Source: Candidatus Poribacteria bacterium
GTDB taxonomy: Bacteria; Poribacteria; WGA-4E; WGA-3G
Reading direction: 5' to 3'
Assembly: GCA_009845505.1 (NCBI GenBank)
Contig: VXZL01000093.1
Location: 1 to 13,699, forward strand
DNA length: 13,699 bases
Shown piece after piece: positions 7,006 through 13,699 of this stretch. Every line of letters starts with the position of its first letter. Position 1 is the first letter of the stretch. A model generated the notes under the pieces. That model saw only the letters and a program-made list of their open reading frames with translations, was not told where the DNA came from and did no database searches. The translations under genes were made by a program, and so were the position numbers.

Positions 7006-8901
7006 ATGGCACAATCAGAAACAACGGGCGTTACCGGTTTCGAGACGCAACGGACTGACTTGAAACCTGTATACAGATGGATTTTCGAGTTGGGTGCCGT
7101 CTGCCTTGTCCTTTTTTATCTTTATAGTGCAGGCTTTGGCAGTGCCAGTGAGCAATATCATATCGGCTTCTATCTCCTTGTGACCTACCTCCTCATTGGG
7201 TTTCTCTACCGATGCCGACAGACCTCCCCAGTCCACCGTCCATCTGTTTTAGACATGGGACTCGTCGCATGTAGCATCTTCACGATCGGATACTGGATCG
7301 TGGAATATCCCGAACTGGCAACCCGTGCGGGCAATTACAATCAACTCGATATTTTTGTGGGTGCTATCGCTATCGTAATTAGTTTTGAGGTAAGCCGCAG
7401 AACAGTCGGTTGGGCACTGCCTATCATTGCCGTCATTGGCATTCTATATGCCCTTGTGGGCCGCTCTATGCCTGATGCCATTGCGCACAAGGGTTTTTCG
7501 ATGCGTCGAATTGTTGAGCACTGTTTTTTCAATCAGGCGGGTGTTTTCGGCATCATGGCAAATGTGATGGCGACGTACGTCATTCTCTTTATCTTCTTCG
7601 GAGCGTTTTTAGAGAAATCAGGGGTTGGACAATTCTTTATCAATCTACCGATGTCGATAGCCGGACGTTCAACAGGCGGTGCAGCAAAAGTCTCGGTTAT
7701 GACTTCAGGTTTTTTCGGCTCTGTTGCGGGAAGCGCAATCGCAAACACAGTAGCCACCGGAACATTCACGATCCCATTAATGAAACGCACAGGATTCCGC
7801 CCGCATATCGCTGGTGCTGTTGAGGCTTCCGCTTCTGTAGGTGGGCAATTCTTACCGCCAGTGATGGGCGCGGGCGCGTTTCTGATAGCAGAACGAACAG
7901 GGTTGCCCTATAGCCAAATCGCGCTCTTATCTATCGTGCCAGCAGTTCTCTATTTCCTATCTGTCTGGGTGATGGTTCATTGTGAAGCGAAAAAAGAGGG
8001 ACTCGAACGGATATCGGCAGCAGAAACACCTAAATTCTTATCTCTGATTAAAAGTGGGTGGTTTTACCTATTACCGTTGATTACGCTGATTGGGATGCTC
8101 ATCGCAGGGTATACCGCCTATAAAGCAGCGTTCTTCGCGATACTCGTCACGATTGCGGTAAGCTACTTCCGTCCAGAGACCCGCTTAACACCAAAACGGA
8201 TCTGGGAGGCGATGGTGAGTGGTGCAAAGAATTCGCTTGCGATTGGTGGCGCAGTCGGCACGATTGGTATCATCGTTGCCGTTATTGACTTGACGGGTTT
8301 GGGACGGATATTCCCGGAATTGGTGCTAACAGTCGCCGGAAGCAACAAGGCTATCGCAATACTATTCCTCGCCGCTGCTTCTTTAGTCCTCGGTATGGGG
8401 ATCCCTGTCACCGCTGCCTATCTAATCACTTCTGAACTCGCAGTGCCGATCCTGACGACCCCTGAAATGGGCATATCCATCATTGCGGCACACCTGATTA
8501 TCTTCTGGCTGAGTCAAGACTCAAACATCACACCGCCGGTCGCATTAGGTGCTTACGCTGGGGCCGCCATCGCACGTGCCGATCCATGGAAAACAGGGTG
8601 GGCATGTTTCAAGTTCGCCAAACTGCTCTACATCATGCCATTGCTATTTGCGTATACGCACATTCTATTCACAGACGGCACCCCGCTTGAATACGCGTTG
8701 TCCGTGGTAAGTGCTGTTGTCGGGACGATTGTCTTCTCAATGGTTACAATGGGTTACTTCGTCCGAAAGACACACTGGTACGAGTGGATAGTGCTTGCGA
8801 TTGCGGCGTTCCTTGCGTACATCTACAACATCTGGACGTTCACCATTGCGATTGTGCTCATTGTGGTTGTGTACATCCTTCAGAAACGTTCAGAAGTGTA
8901 G
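7006..8901 (+). CDS. TRAP transporter fused permease (DctQM / 4TM-12TM type)
   Basis: 631 residues from ATG at 7006, preceded by GGAG at five bases. The frame is open back to a GTG at 6889, but those 39 residues are basic, lack a ribosome site and lie upstream of the likely promoter. The protein is almost wholly hydrophobic helices: a short N-terminal DctQ-like part, then the large DctM part. The most conserved block runs about 235-300 and includes GFFGSVAGSAIANTVATGT and EASASVGGQFLPPVMGAGA. This marks the 4TM/12TM fusion family that usually works with a TAXI-type periplasmic binding protein and imports organic acids using an ion gradient. No binding-protein gene is next to it, so substrate and partner are unknown. 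It converges with the TPR gene, with 9 bp between the stops and no room for a terminator. Confidence 0.92.
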   Translation: MAQSETTGVTGFETQRTDLKPVYRWIFELGAVCLVLFYLYSAGFGSASEQYHIGFYLLVTYLLIGFLYRCRQTSPVHRPSVLDMGLVACSIFTIGYWIVEYPELATRAGNYNQLDIFVGAIAIVISFEVSRRTVGWALPIIAVIGILYALVGRSMPDAIAHKGFSMRRIVEHCFFNQAGVFGIMANVMATYVILFIFFGAFLEKSGVGQFFINLPMSIAGRSTGGAAKVSVMTSGFFGSVAGSAIANTVATGTFTIPLMKRTGFRPHIAGAVEASASVGGQFLPPVMGAGAFLIAERTGLPYSQIALLSIVPAVLYFLSVWVMVHCEAKKEGLERISAAETPKFLSLIKSGWFYLLPLITLIGMLIAGYTAYKAAFFAILVTIAVSYFRPETRLTPKRIWEAMVSGAKNSLAIGGAVGTIGIIVAVIDLTGLGRIFPELVLTVAGSNKAIAILFLAAASLVLGMGIPVTAAYLITSELAVPILTTPEMGISIIAAHLIIFWLSQDSNITPPVALGAYAGAAIARADPWKTGWACFKFAKLLYIMPLLFAYTHILFTDGTPLEYALSVVSAVVGTIVFSMVTMGYFVRKTHWYEWIVLAIAAFLAYIYNIWTFTIAIVLIVVVYILQKRSEV

Positions 8902-8910
8902 CAAGCGATT

Positions 8911-9768
8911 TTAGGGCGTGTCAACAATTTCTTGAAGCCTTTGTAAGATCGCATCGGCAGCCTCTCGCGTGCGTTGTTGGTTGAACTGCTCCGCTGCCTG
9001 TCCGGCGCGGAAGGTGTTTCCTCGGTAGTAACGCCAGAAAACAAGTCCTCCCCATAACAGCGCATCCGAATAGTATCCATCCAACGCTGCATCAACTGTG
9101 AGGAAGCCAGCTGCGCCATTTAGGAACAATGCGTTTAAACCGCCTCGCCAATTGCCAGCATAGACCTGTCCAGCACCAGGAAGGATTGTCGATAATATCC
9201 TTGCGACGCTGCCAGATTTTTGTGGCGTATGAATCGCTGCATCAAAAAGTTCATCCAACCTCTCGTCAGTCCCCCAGTTTTTCAGGACTTCCCGTGCCTC
9301 ATCCCATCGAAACTGGTAGATATAGGCAACCGCTCTCAACAATAACGCCCTACGGTAAAGCAACGCAGATGGACTCCGTAGTGTCACCTTAATCAATTCC
9401 AATTGGGCAAGATCGTAATCTTGCATGGCGATTAGCGTTACAGCGAGTGTCAACTGATATTCCGATTTCGATGCGTCATCTGTAGCGTGATGTACTGCTA
9501 TCCGAAGGGTAGTGATTGCCTCCGTCCATAAGCCTTGTCCTCTGTAGGCGAGTCCGATGTTGTGATACACCTCCCCGATACGTTCATCATCTGGATGGAA
9601 AAAGAGAAAGCGTTTATATTCAGTAACCGCAGCATCATAATTGCCCTGTGTGAAGAGGCGTTCACCAAGGGCCAGTGGACGCGCCTCTATTGTTATCGTA
9701 AAACTGCAGAAAAACAGAAGTGAAGTAATCAGGAAAAGAGATATAGAACGACTTAAAATCCTGGACAC
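8911..9768 (-). CDS. Exported TPR protein with C-terminal hydrophobic domain
   Basis: 285 residues from GTG at 9768, with GGAGGG about ten bases upstream. An ATG at 9852 is in frame, but it lies inside the -35 box of a strong promoter (9829-9857) whose predicted start is near 9822, so it cannot begin the protein on that transcript. From the GTG, a clear signal peptide follows: SRILSRS, then the hydrophobic ISLFLITSLLFFCSFTI, then IEA (to about residue 29). TPR-like helix pairs span about 32-165 (LFTQGNYDAAVTEYKRFLFFHPDD; VYHNIGLAYRGQGLWTEAI). The C-terminal part (about 187-248) has ILSTILPGAGQVYAGNWRGG and two hydrophobic stretches, a motif seen in TPR proteins of several envelope-rich phyla but of unknown function. 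Probably a periplasmic or membrane-anchored scaffold. No specific partner can be named. Confidence 0.82.
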   Translation of the reverse strand: MSRILSRSISLFLITSLLFFCSFTITIEARPLALGERLFTQGNYDAAVTEYKRFLFFHPDDERIGEVYHNIGLAYRGQGLWTEAITTLRIAVHHATDDASKSEYQLTLAVTLIAMQDYDLAQLELIKVTLRSPSALLYRRALLLRAVAYIYQFRWDEAREVLKNWGTDERLDELFDAAIHTPQKSGSVARILSTILPGAGQVYAGNWRGGLNALFLNGAAGFLTVDAALDGYYSDALLWGGLVFWRYYRGNTFRAGQAAEQFNQQRTREAADAILQRLQEIVDTP

Positions 9769-9828
9769 TCGGAATGTCCCTCCATAGTCTGATAGAAAGT
9801 AGCATTGCAAACCGAACCAGCGGAAACC

Positions 9829-9857
9829 AGTATATCCGCCTTCACAAGGCATGTCAA
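9829..9857 (-). promoter_or_regulatory. Strong sigma70-type promoter of the TPR gene
   Basis: Minus strand: -35 TTGACA (9857-9852), 17-bp spacer, -10 TATACT (9834-9829). The spacer contains the perfect inverted repeat GCCTT/AAGGC with a 3-nt centre (9838-9850), a possible operator. The predicted start near 9822 gives a leader of about 53 nt to the GTG at 9768. Confidence 0.8.
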
Positions 9858-9987
9858 GCCGAATTCGTCTATATGTTCTCAGAAACGAACCTTTTTCAAA
9901 TCTATATGTCTAATTTCATAAATCAATTTAAATTGTAAGTCGCTTTTAATTAAACATATCTTTTATAAAGAACGGAAATTTCCCATC
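9858..9987. other. AT-rich intergenic region between divergent genes
   Basis: Strongly A+T-rich, including 9911-9970. It must hold the promoter of the plus-strand DUF98 gene; TTATAA at 9963-9968 is a possible -10 box, but I find no convincing -35 partner at 16-18 bp. No ORF or clear repeat is seen. Confidence 0.4.
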
Positions 9988-10593
9988 ATGAAAATAGATA
10001 CAATCAACAAGCGACGGAGAACCTGCGTTAACACACGCATGAAATCACTCTTCGTTGCACAAAATGCCAAACCCGAAAACCTAAAAGAAATCAACCTCGC
10101 ACGACTTTCCGCATTCCAACGCGGACTCCTCGTTATGGACGGGACAGTTACGCGGTTTATCGAAGCCTATACACTCACACCGGTGGAGGTTGTGCTACTA
10201 CAACAGGCGAAACAGATACTAACTACCGAACACTCTTGGCTTCAACTACCCGCTGGAGTAGAGATTATTTCACGCCAAGTCGTCCTCCAAACCTACTCAC
10301 AAGACAAATCATCTCCGATAATTCACACTTACGCAACTTCACTCATTGCCCCGCATCGTCTCCCGCAATCCCTTTTAGATGGGTTAACAACCGACAAACA
10401 GGGATTGGGTGGACTTTTGCGGGGCAGTGGTTTAGAGACCCGGCGTGAGCTGCTCTGGTGCGGTATTGAGACCTTAACGGATTTACCGTCCGCTGTCGCA
10501 CACCTCGAAGGTGAGACGTTTATCAGTCGTGCCTATCGGATGTTCGCGAATCAAGAACCGATCATGCTGATTAACGAGAAGTTCCCACTGTGA
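9988..10593 (+). CDS. DUF98 family, chorismate-pyruvate-lyase-like protein
   Basis: 201 residues; ATG at 9988 with a weak GGAA eleven bases upstream. A second ATG at 10039 (MKSLFVAQ) has no ribosome site, but the domain begins only near residue 38, so the shorter form is possible. Family blocks: LSAFQRGLLVMDGTVTRFIEA (40-60), LPAGVEIISRQVVLQ (87-101) with R96, GLGGLLRGSGLETRRELLW (139-157), FISRAYRMF (178-186) and LINEKFPL (194-201) with E197. The ISR arginine and the terminal EKFP glutamate fit the substrate-binding residues of chorismate lyases. Characterised members cut chorismate into 4-hydroxybenzoate and pyruvate, for instance for cyanobacterial plastoquinone. No other quinone gene is in the window, so the pathway is open. 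The next genes include an O-methyltransferase-like protein. Confidence 0.82.
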   Translation: MKIDTINKRRRTCVNTRMKSLFVAQNAKPENLKEINLARLSAFQRGLLVMDGTVTRFIEAYTLTPVEVVLLQQAKQILTTEHSWLQLPAGVEIISRQVVLQTYSQDKSSPIIHTYATSLIAPHRLPQSLLDGLTTDKQGLGGLLRGSGLETRRELLWCGIETLTDLPSAVAHLEGETFISRAYRMFANQEPIMLINEKFPL

Positions 10594-10594
10594 T

Positions 10595-10690
10595 GGTTAT
10601 CAGTGGTCAGTCCTCAGCTGTCAGTGAAAGACCACTCTAATTGCACAGAGCTGCCGCTAACCGATAACCAATAACCGATAACTAACAACC
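10595..10690. repeat. Foldback repeat element, copy 2 (heptamer arms)
   Basis: Left arm 10596-10625: GTTATCA, GTGGTCA, GTCCTCA, GCTGTCA, GT. Right arm 10655-10690, read on the minus strand: GTTGTTA, GTTATCG, GTTATTG, GTTATCG, GTTAG. This is the same plan as 5565-5686, with a shorter and unrelated-looking core. It starts 2 bp after the DUF98 stop and ends 23 bp before the DUF3500 start, so it separates two genes in the same direction and may attenuate or end the first transcript. Confidence 0.72.
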
Positions 10691-10713
10691 CTTAAGAAAG
10701 GAGAATATATCTG

Positions 10714-11958
10714 ATGAAGTTTCGGATTCCGAGCATCATACTCGGAATACTATTATTAGCCATATCATTCTGCTTTGGACACGGTGATAGAGAGGTTGCA
10801 GAAGATATAGCAGAAAAGACAGCAGAGATCGCCGAAATCTCTACAAAACCCTCAATTGTGGCTTTGGCGAACGCCATGAAAAGTTTTCGCGCATCGCTGA
10901 GCAGCGAACTTCTTGACGCAGCTTCCTTCCCGCTCGGACATAAAGAATCTTATTCGTGGACGAATACACCACCGGGTAGAAACAGCGATCGCGGCGGCAT
11001 CCGTTTCGGTGAGTTGTCCGTAGATCAACTAACGCTTTTCTATTACGTTTTAGATGCATTCCTAAGTGACGACGGTTATACCAAAGTTTCTCTCATTACA
11101 AAAGATGTTGAAACGTATCTCAATAAAATCAGACCTGGGATGTGGGACCCAAATCGCTATCACATCGCACTATTCGGTAACCCAGAGACAGACGGATCTT
11201 GGGGGTTTCAGTTGGATGGACACCATTTGGCACTCAACTTTTTGGTGCATGGTGATGAAGTCTCGATTGTCCCTGCCTTCATCGGAACGGAACCGGCAAC
11301 TGTCAACGGAACTGTCGTACTTGATGGCGAAAGAACCAACGCCTTCGCGTTAATGCACAGCTTCAACGCAAGCCAGCGAGAGAAAGCCATTCAAACGGGT
11401 CGCCGTAGACTCCAAGTCGGTCCCGGTAGATCTACAGATACTTTCCTGAATTACGACTATTCCGATTTCGTCGGTGTTGGTCTGAAGGCTTCAGAGATGA
11501 ATGATACCCAGAAACAGAACCTACGGAACCTGATTAAAACGTACGTCTACAACCTTGAAACCGAGTTTGCGGATGTCTGGATGACGGATGTTGATGCCGG
11601 ACTCGACGATACCTATTTCGTCTGGATCGGCGGCACGACTATCAACGATCCGATTTACTACCGCGTTTTTAACCCCGCTGTCTGGATTGAATTCAATAAC
11701 GAAGGCGGTGTCGGCACAAGACGCGGGCGCGGCGGTAGAGACGGACGGGACGGTGGATCTCGTGGTGACGGTTTAGATCACATCCATTCTATAACCCGAT
11801 CGCCGAACGGAAAAGACTACGGCATTTTTGCCTTGAATCACGGTCCCAAGACACTCTTAGAACATTATGCCCTTGAAGACCATCACAAAACGAGTGACAA
11901 GCTGTTCGACTACAGTATCGCCAATCTGAAAAACATAGAAAATAGGGAGACCCACTAA
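10714..11958 (+). CDS. Exported DUF3500-family protein
   Basis: 414 residues; ATG at 10714 with AAGGAG about ten bases upstream. Signal peptide about 1-22 (hydrophobic IILGILLLAISFCF). No proper lipobox, because Phe precedes the Cys. DUF3500 family features in order: YSWTNTPP, GIRFGELSVDQLTLFYYVLDAFLSDDGY, YHIALFGNP, SWGFQLDGHHLALNF, VPAFIGTEPA, TYFVWIGG, YYRVFNPAVWIEFNNE and LDHIHSITRSPNGKDYG. The repeated His positions (GHH, HIH) are conserved in the family and could bind a metal, but its function is not established. Unusual here is a Gly/Arg/Asp-rich insert at about residues 331-353, between IEFNNE and LDHIH, containing an RGD tripeptide at 350-352. Its stop overlaps the start of the methyltransferase gene by one base, so the two are co-translated. 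Confidence 0.85.
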   Translation: MKFRIPSIILGILLLAISFCFGHGDREVAEDIAEKTAEIAEISTKPSIVALANAMKSFRASLSSELLDAASFPLGHKESYSWTNTPPGRNSDRGGIRFGELSVDQLTLFYYVLDAFLSDDGYTKVSLITKDVETYLNKIRPGMWDPNRYHIALFGNPETDGSWGFQLDGHHLALNFLVHGDEVSIVPAFIGTEPATVNGTVVLDGERTNAFALMHSFNASQREKAIQTGRRRLQVGPGRSTDTFLNYDYSDFVGVGLKASEMNDTQKQNLRNLIKTYVYNLETEFADVWMTDVDAGLDDTYFVWIGGTTINDPIYYRVFNPAVWIEFNNEGGVGTRRGRGGRDGRDGGSRGDGLDHIHSITRSPNGKDYGIFALNHGPKTLLEHYALEDHHKTSDKLFDYSIANLKNIENRETH

Positions 11959-12524
11959 TGTTAGACCAAATCATCAAAGAGGTTGAGGAACAGTGTCGGG
12001 CGGAACGGGTCCCCATGTTAGGACCCGACAAGGCGAAATTGCTCGCCAGTTGTGTTGAAAACGCAAAACCGTCCCTGATTGTAGAGTGTGGGACTGCCAT
12101 CGGTTATTCTGGACTTTGGATGTTACGTGTGTTAAAATCATTAGGCGCGGGACGTTTGATAACAGTGGAAATAGAGGATGTCAATGCCCAGCGGGCACGC
12201 GCACATTTTGAGAAAGCAGGCGTAGCAGATATTGTGGACTCCCGTACCGGCGACGCTGCAGAAGTTCTCAAAACCATCCAAGAACCCGTCGATTTCCTGT
12301 TTCTTGATAACAACAAAGACGGGTATTTCGCTTGTTTTCAAGCCATTGAATCTCGATTAACCAATCCCGCAACACTTGTCGCTGATAACGTCGGTAGACC
12401 AGAGCCGATGGCAGCCTATTTGGAGCATGTCCGTTCTCATTACGACTCTGAAACACACTGGTTTGAAAGCCGGCGACGGCCGGGTAGACGGGACGGCATG
12501 GAAGTCAGCATCTATCGTCGCTGA
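11958..12524 (+). CDS. O-methyltransferase-like SAM-dependent methyltransferase
   Basis: 188 residues; the ATG overlaps the preceding stop (TAATG), with GGGAG nine bases upstream. SAM-binding motif I is IVECGTAIGYSG (41-52), with the acidic end of beta strand 2 at ITVEIE (E71). VDFLFLDNNKDGY (111-123) and LVADNVGR (140-147) give D117, D143 and N144, which match the metal-binding Asp/Asp/Asn set of cation-dependent catechol- and caffeoyl-CoA-type O-methyltransferases. At 188 residues it is somewhat shorter than the usual 210-220. There is no signal peptide, so it acts in the cytoplasm while its translational partner is exported. The acceptor is unknown. The C-terminus is rich in Arg (RRRPGRRDG, 172-180). 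A hairpin 21 bp after the stop may end the transcript. Confidence 0.85.
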   Translation: MLDQIIKEVEEQCRAERVPMLGPDKAKLLASCVENAKPSLIVECGTAIGYSGLWMLRVLKSLGAGRLITVEIEDVNAQRARAHFEKAGVADIVDSRTGDAAEVLKTIQEPVDFLFLDNNKDGYFACFQAIESRLTNPATLVADNVGRPEPMAAYLEHVRSHYDSETHWFESRRRPGRRDGMEVSIYRR

Positions 12525-12545
12525 TGGAAGCGGAGGAAGTGGATA

Positions 12546-12567
12546 GCGGGTCTTGGACCCGCCTTTT
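12546..12567 (+). terminator. Hairpin, terminator-like
   Basis: Perfect stem GCGGGTC/GACCCGC with a TTG loop (12546-12562) followed by CTTTT. The T run is short, so termination may be partial. It lies between the methyltransferase stop and the next ribosome site. A dispersed palindromic repeat is the alternative. Confidence 0.5.
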
Positions 12568-12601
12568 ATACATAAACTTTAAAAAGGAGGCACCAACCCG
12601 T

Positions 12602-13699
12602 ATGAAATTTTTAACTACTAACTTTCAGTATGGATCCTGTCTGAGAAGCCTCAATTTTTTTATTTTCCTCTGGGTGTGCGTGCTATTCGTGCCACACAGT
12701 GTCAACGCCCAGACCGAACGAGAGTTACCGCGCATGTCCGCACACCGCATTTCCGAGGAAATTAGAGTTGACGGAATTCTTGACGAACCCGTTTGGCAGA
12801 CCGTAGAACCGATCCGTCAACTATACCAGATTCAACCCGATCAAGGCGAACCGGCAACAGAAGATTCCGAAATACGCATTATGTATGATGACAAGAAACT
12901 GTACTTCGGATTTATATTCTACGATTCAGAAATGGATAAGGTCGTTGCCAACGATATGCGACGGGATTCTCCAGGTTTGCGCTCTAATGACTACGGGTTT
13001 CTGTTGTTAGACACTTACAACGATCGGCGAAATGCCGTTTTCTTTCGTTTCACGCCAGTAGGTGGAGTCGAGGACACAGCGGTATCCAATAGCGGCGGTA
13101 GTCTCAACCAAAGTTGGGATATTGTTTTTGAGTGCCGCTGCAGAATTAATGAAGACAATTGGACAGCAGAAATTGCCATTCCGTTCAGCCAACTCCGTTT
13201 TGAACGTAGCGACGTGATGAACTGGGGGATAAATTTCGGACGCGAAATCGCACGTAAGCAAGAGATTGATGCGTGGAATGAGGCTCCTAAGACCTACGGT
13301 GGATTGGCAAAGTATCGCACCGCCTATTTCGGCACGCTTGAAGGGATAGAGGGCATCACACCGTCAAGAAATCTGGAATTGCTACCGTACCTACTGCCGG
13401 GGGCAAGTTATACATCGGGAGTTGACGGAAGGGAAGATGGCTTGGACGTTAAGTACGGCGAAGTTCAGATCCATCGTGGCGATGCATTTGCGTCTTTTAA
13501 GGGTGGCTTGGACCTTAAATATGGCGTAACCCCAAACCTAACTGCCGATGTAACGTTCAACACCGATTTCGCTCAGGTGGAAGCAGACCAGGAACAGGTG
13601 AACCTCACGCGCTTCAGCCTCTTTTTTCCAGAACAGCGCCCATTTTTCTTAGAAGGTACCAGTATTTTTGATGTCGGTATCCCACGTCCGAGTTTCCAA
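12602..13699 (+). CDS. CBM9-DUF5916 outer-membrane-type protein, N-terminal part
   Basis: Partial; 366 codons are visible, open to the right edge. ATG at 12602 is preceded by AAGGAGG at eleven bases. A signal peptide with a longish n-region ends at about residue 36 (FFIFLWVCVLFV, then SVNA). A CBM9-like beta domain spans about 46-225: EIRVDGILDEPVWQ, IRIMYDDKKLYFGFIFYD, DYGFLLLDTYNDRRNAVFF and WTAEIAIPFSQLRF. Then comes the start of DUF5916 with GGLDLKYGVTPNLTADVT, NTDFAQVEADQEQVNLTRFS and LFFPEQRPFFLEG (340-352), the family signature. Complete members are usually about 700-900 residues, so roughly half is missing; the unseen part is predicted to be beta-rich and associated with the outer membrane. 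The CBM9-like domain suggests glycan contact, but no enzyme activity is known for the family. Whether it belongs to the upstream operon depends on the hairpin at 12546. Confidence 0.88.
   Translation, partial: MKFLTTNFQYGSCLRSLNFFIFLWVCVLFVPHSVNAQTERELPRMSAHRISEEIRVDGILDEPVWQTVEPIRQLYQIQPDQGEPATEDSEIRIMYDDKKLYFGFIFYDSEMDKVVANDMRRDSPGLRSNDYGFLLLDTYNDRRNAVFFRFTPVGGVEDTAVSNSGGSLNQSWDIVFECRCRINEDNWTAEIAIPFSQLRFERSDVMNWGINFGREIARKQEIDAWNEAPKTYGGLAKYRTAYFGTLEGIEGITPSRNLELLPYLLPGASYTSGVDGREDGLDVKYGEVQIHRGDAFASFKGGLDLKYGVTPNLTADVTFNTDFAQVEADQEQVNLTRFSLFFPEQRPFFLEGTSIFDVGIPRPSFQ

Noticed and set aside
12546..12567. Definite operon end before the DUF5916 gene
   Set aside because: The stem is perfect but the T run is only four bases, so I keep it as terminator-like and do not use it to split the operon.
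13007..13261. Minus-strand open frame near the right edge
   Set aside because: It lies wholly opposite the CBM9-DUF5916 gene, whose protein is clearly recognisable on the plus strand.

Overview
The window is about 13.7 kb of ordinary, gene-dense bacterial DNA with eight complete protein genes and two genes cut by the window edges. I see no tRNA, rRNA, CRISPR array or transposase. The best taxonomic guess is Candidatus Poribacteria (sponge-associated or pelagic) or a close relative. The main reason is the C-terminal block of the large secreted protein: NYPNPFNPETWIPYQLA, then a FlgD/T9SS-like tail ending in KMLILK, preceded by a dockerin-like pair, a helical linker and tandem SDS22-type LRRs. 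This combination is typical of that group. The guess rests on protein style only, not on a marker gene.

Left block (1-1140, minus strand): a three-domain DtxR/MntR-type metal regulator followed after 45 bp by a ferritin-like/VIT1-type membrane protein that runs off the left edge. A near-consensus sigma70 promoter (TTGACT, 18 bp, TATAAT) overlaps a perfect 22-bp palindrome with TTAGG/CCTAA cores, which fits an autoregulated metal-homeostasis operon. Its 136-nt leader holds a run of short hairpins.

Block 2 (1460-5557, plus): one 1365-residue secreted modular protein. In order it has a signal peptide, 13 LRRs, a lamin-tail-like region, 12 YWTD repeats that split naturally into two six-bladed propellers, two dockerin-type calcium loops and a C-terminal sorting-like domain. 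It looks like a cell-surface adhesion or recognition protein.

Block 3 (5689-8901): a Gfo/Idh/MocA oxidoreductase (minus) divergent from a fused TRAP permease (plus). Each has its own recognisable promoter, and a perfect 16-bp palindrome lies between them. A TPR envelope protein (minus) converges on the TRAP gene with only 9 bp between stops. Its start is settled by a TTGACA-17-TATACT promoter.

Block 4 (9988-13699, plus): a DUF98 chorismate-lyase-like gene, an exported DUF3500 protein, an O-methyltransferase-like protein whose start codon overlaps the DUF3500 stop, then (after a hairpin) a CBM9-DUF5916 outer-membrane-type protein that runs off the right edge. The DUF3500-methyltransferase pair is almost certainly co-translated. 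Whether the whole block is one operon is unclear.

The most unusual non-coding feature is a pair of about 96-122 bp elements (5565-5686 and 10595-10690). Both are made of degenerate 7-bp units (GTTATCA/GTTATCG) in inverted orientation and both begin within a few bases of a stop codon. They look like members of a dispersed foldback repeat family. No wholly new system is demonstrated. The best leads are these elements, the metal-regulated operon with its structured leader, and the LRR/double-propeller surface protein.
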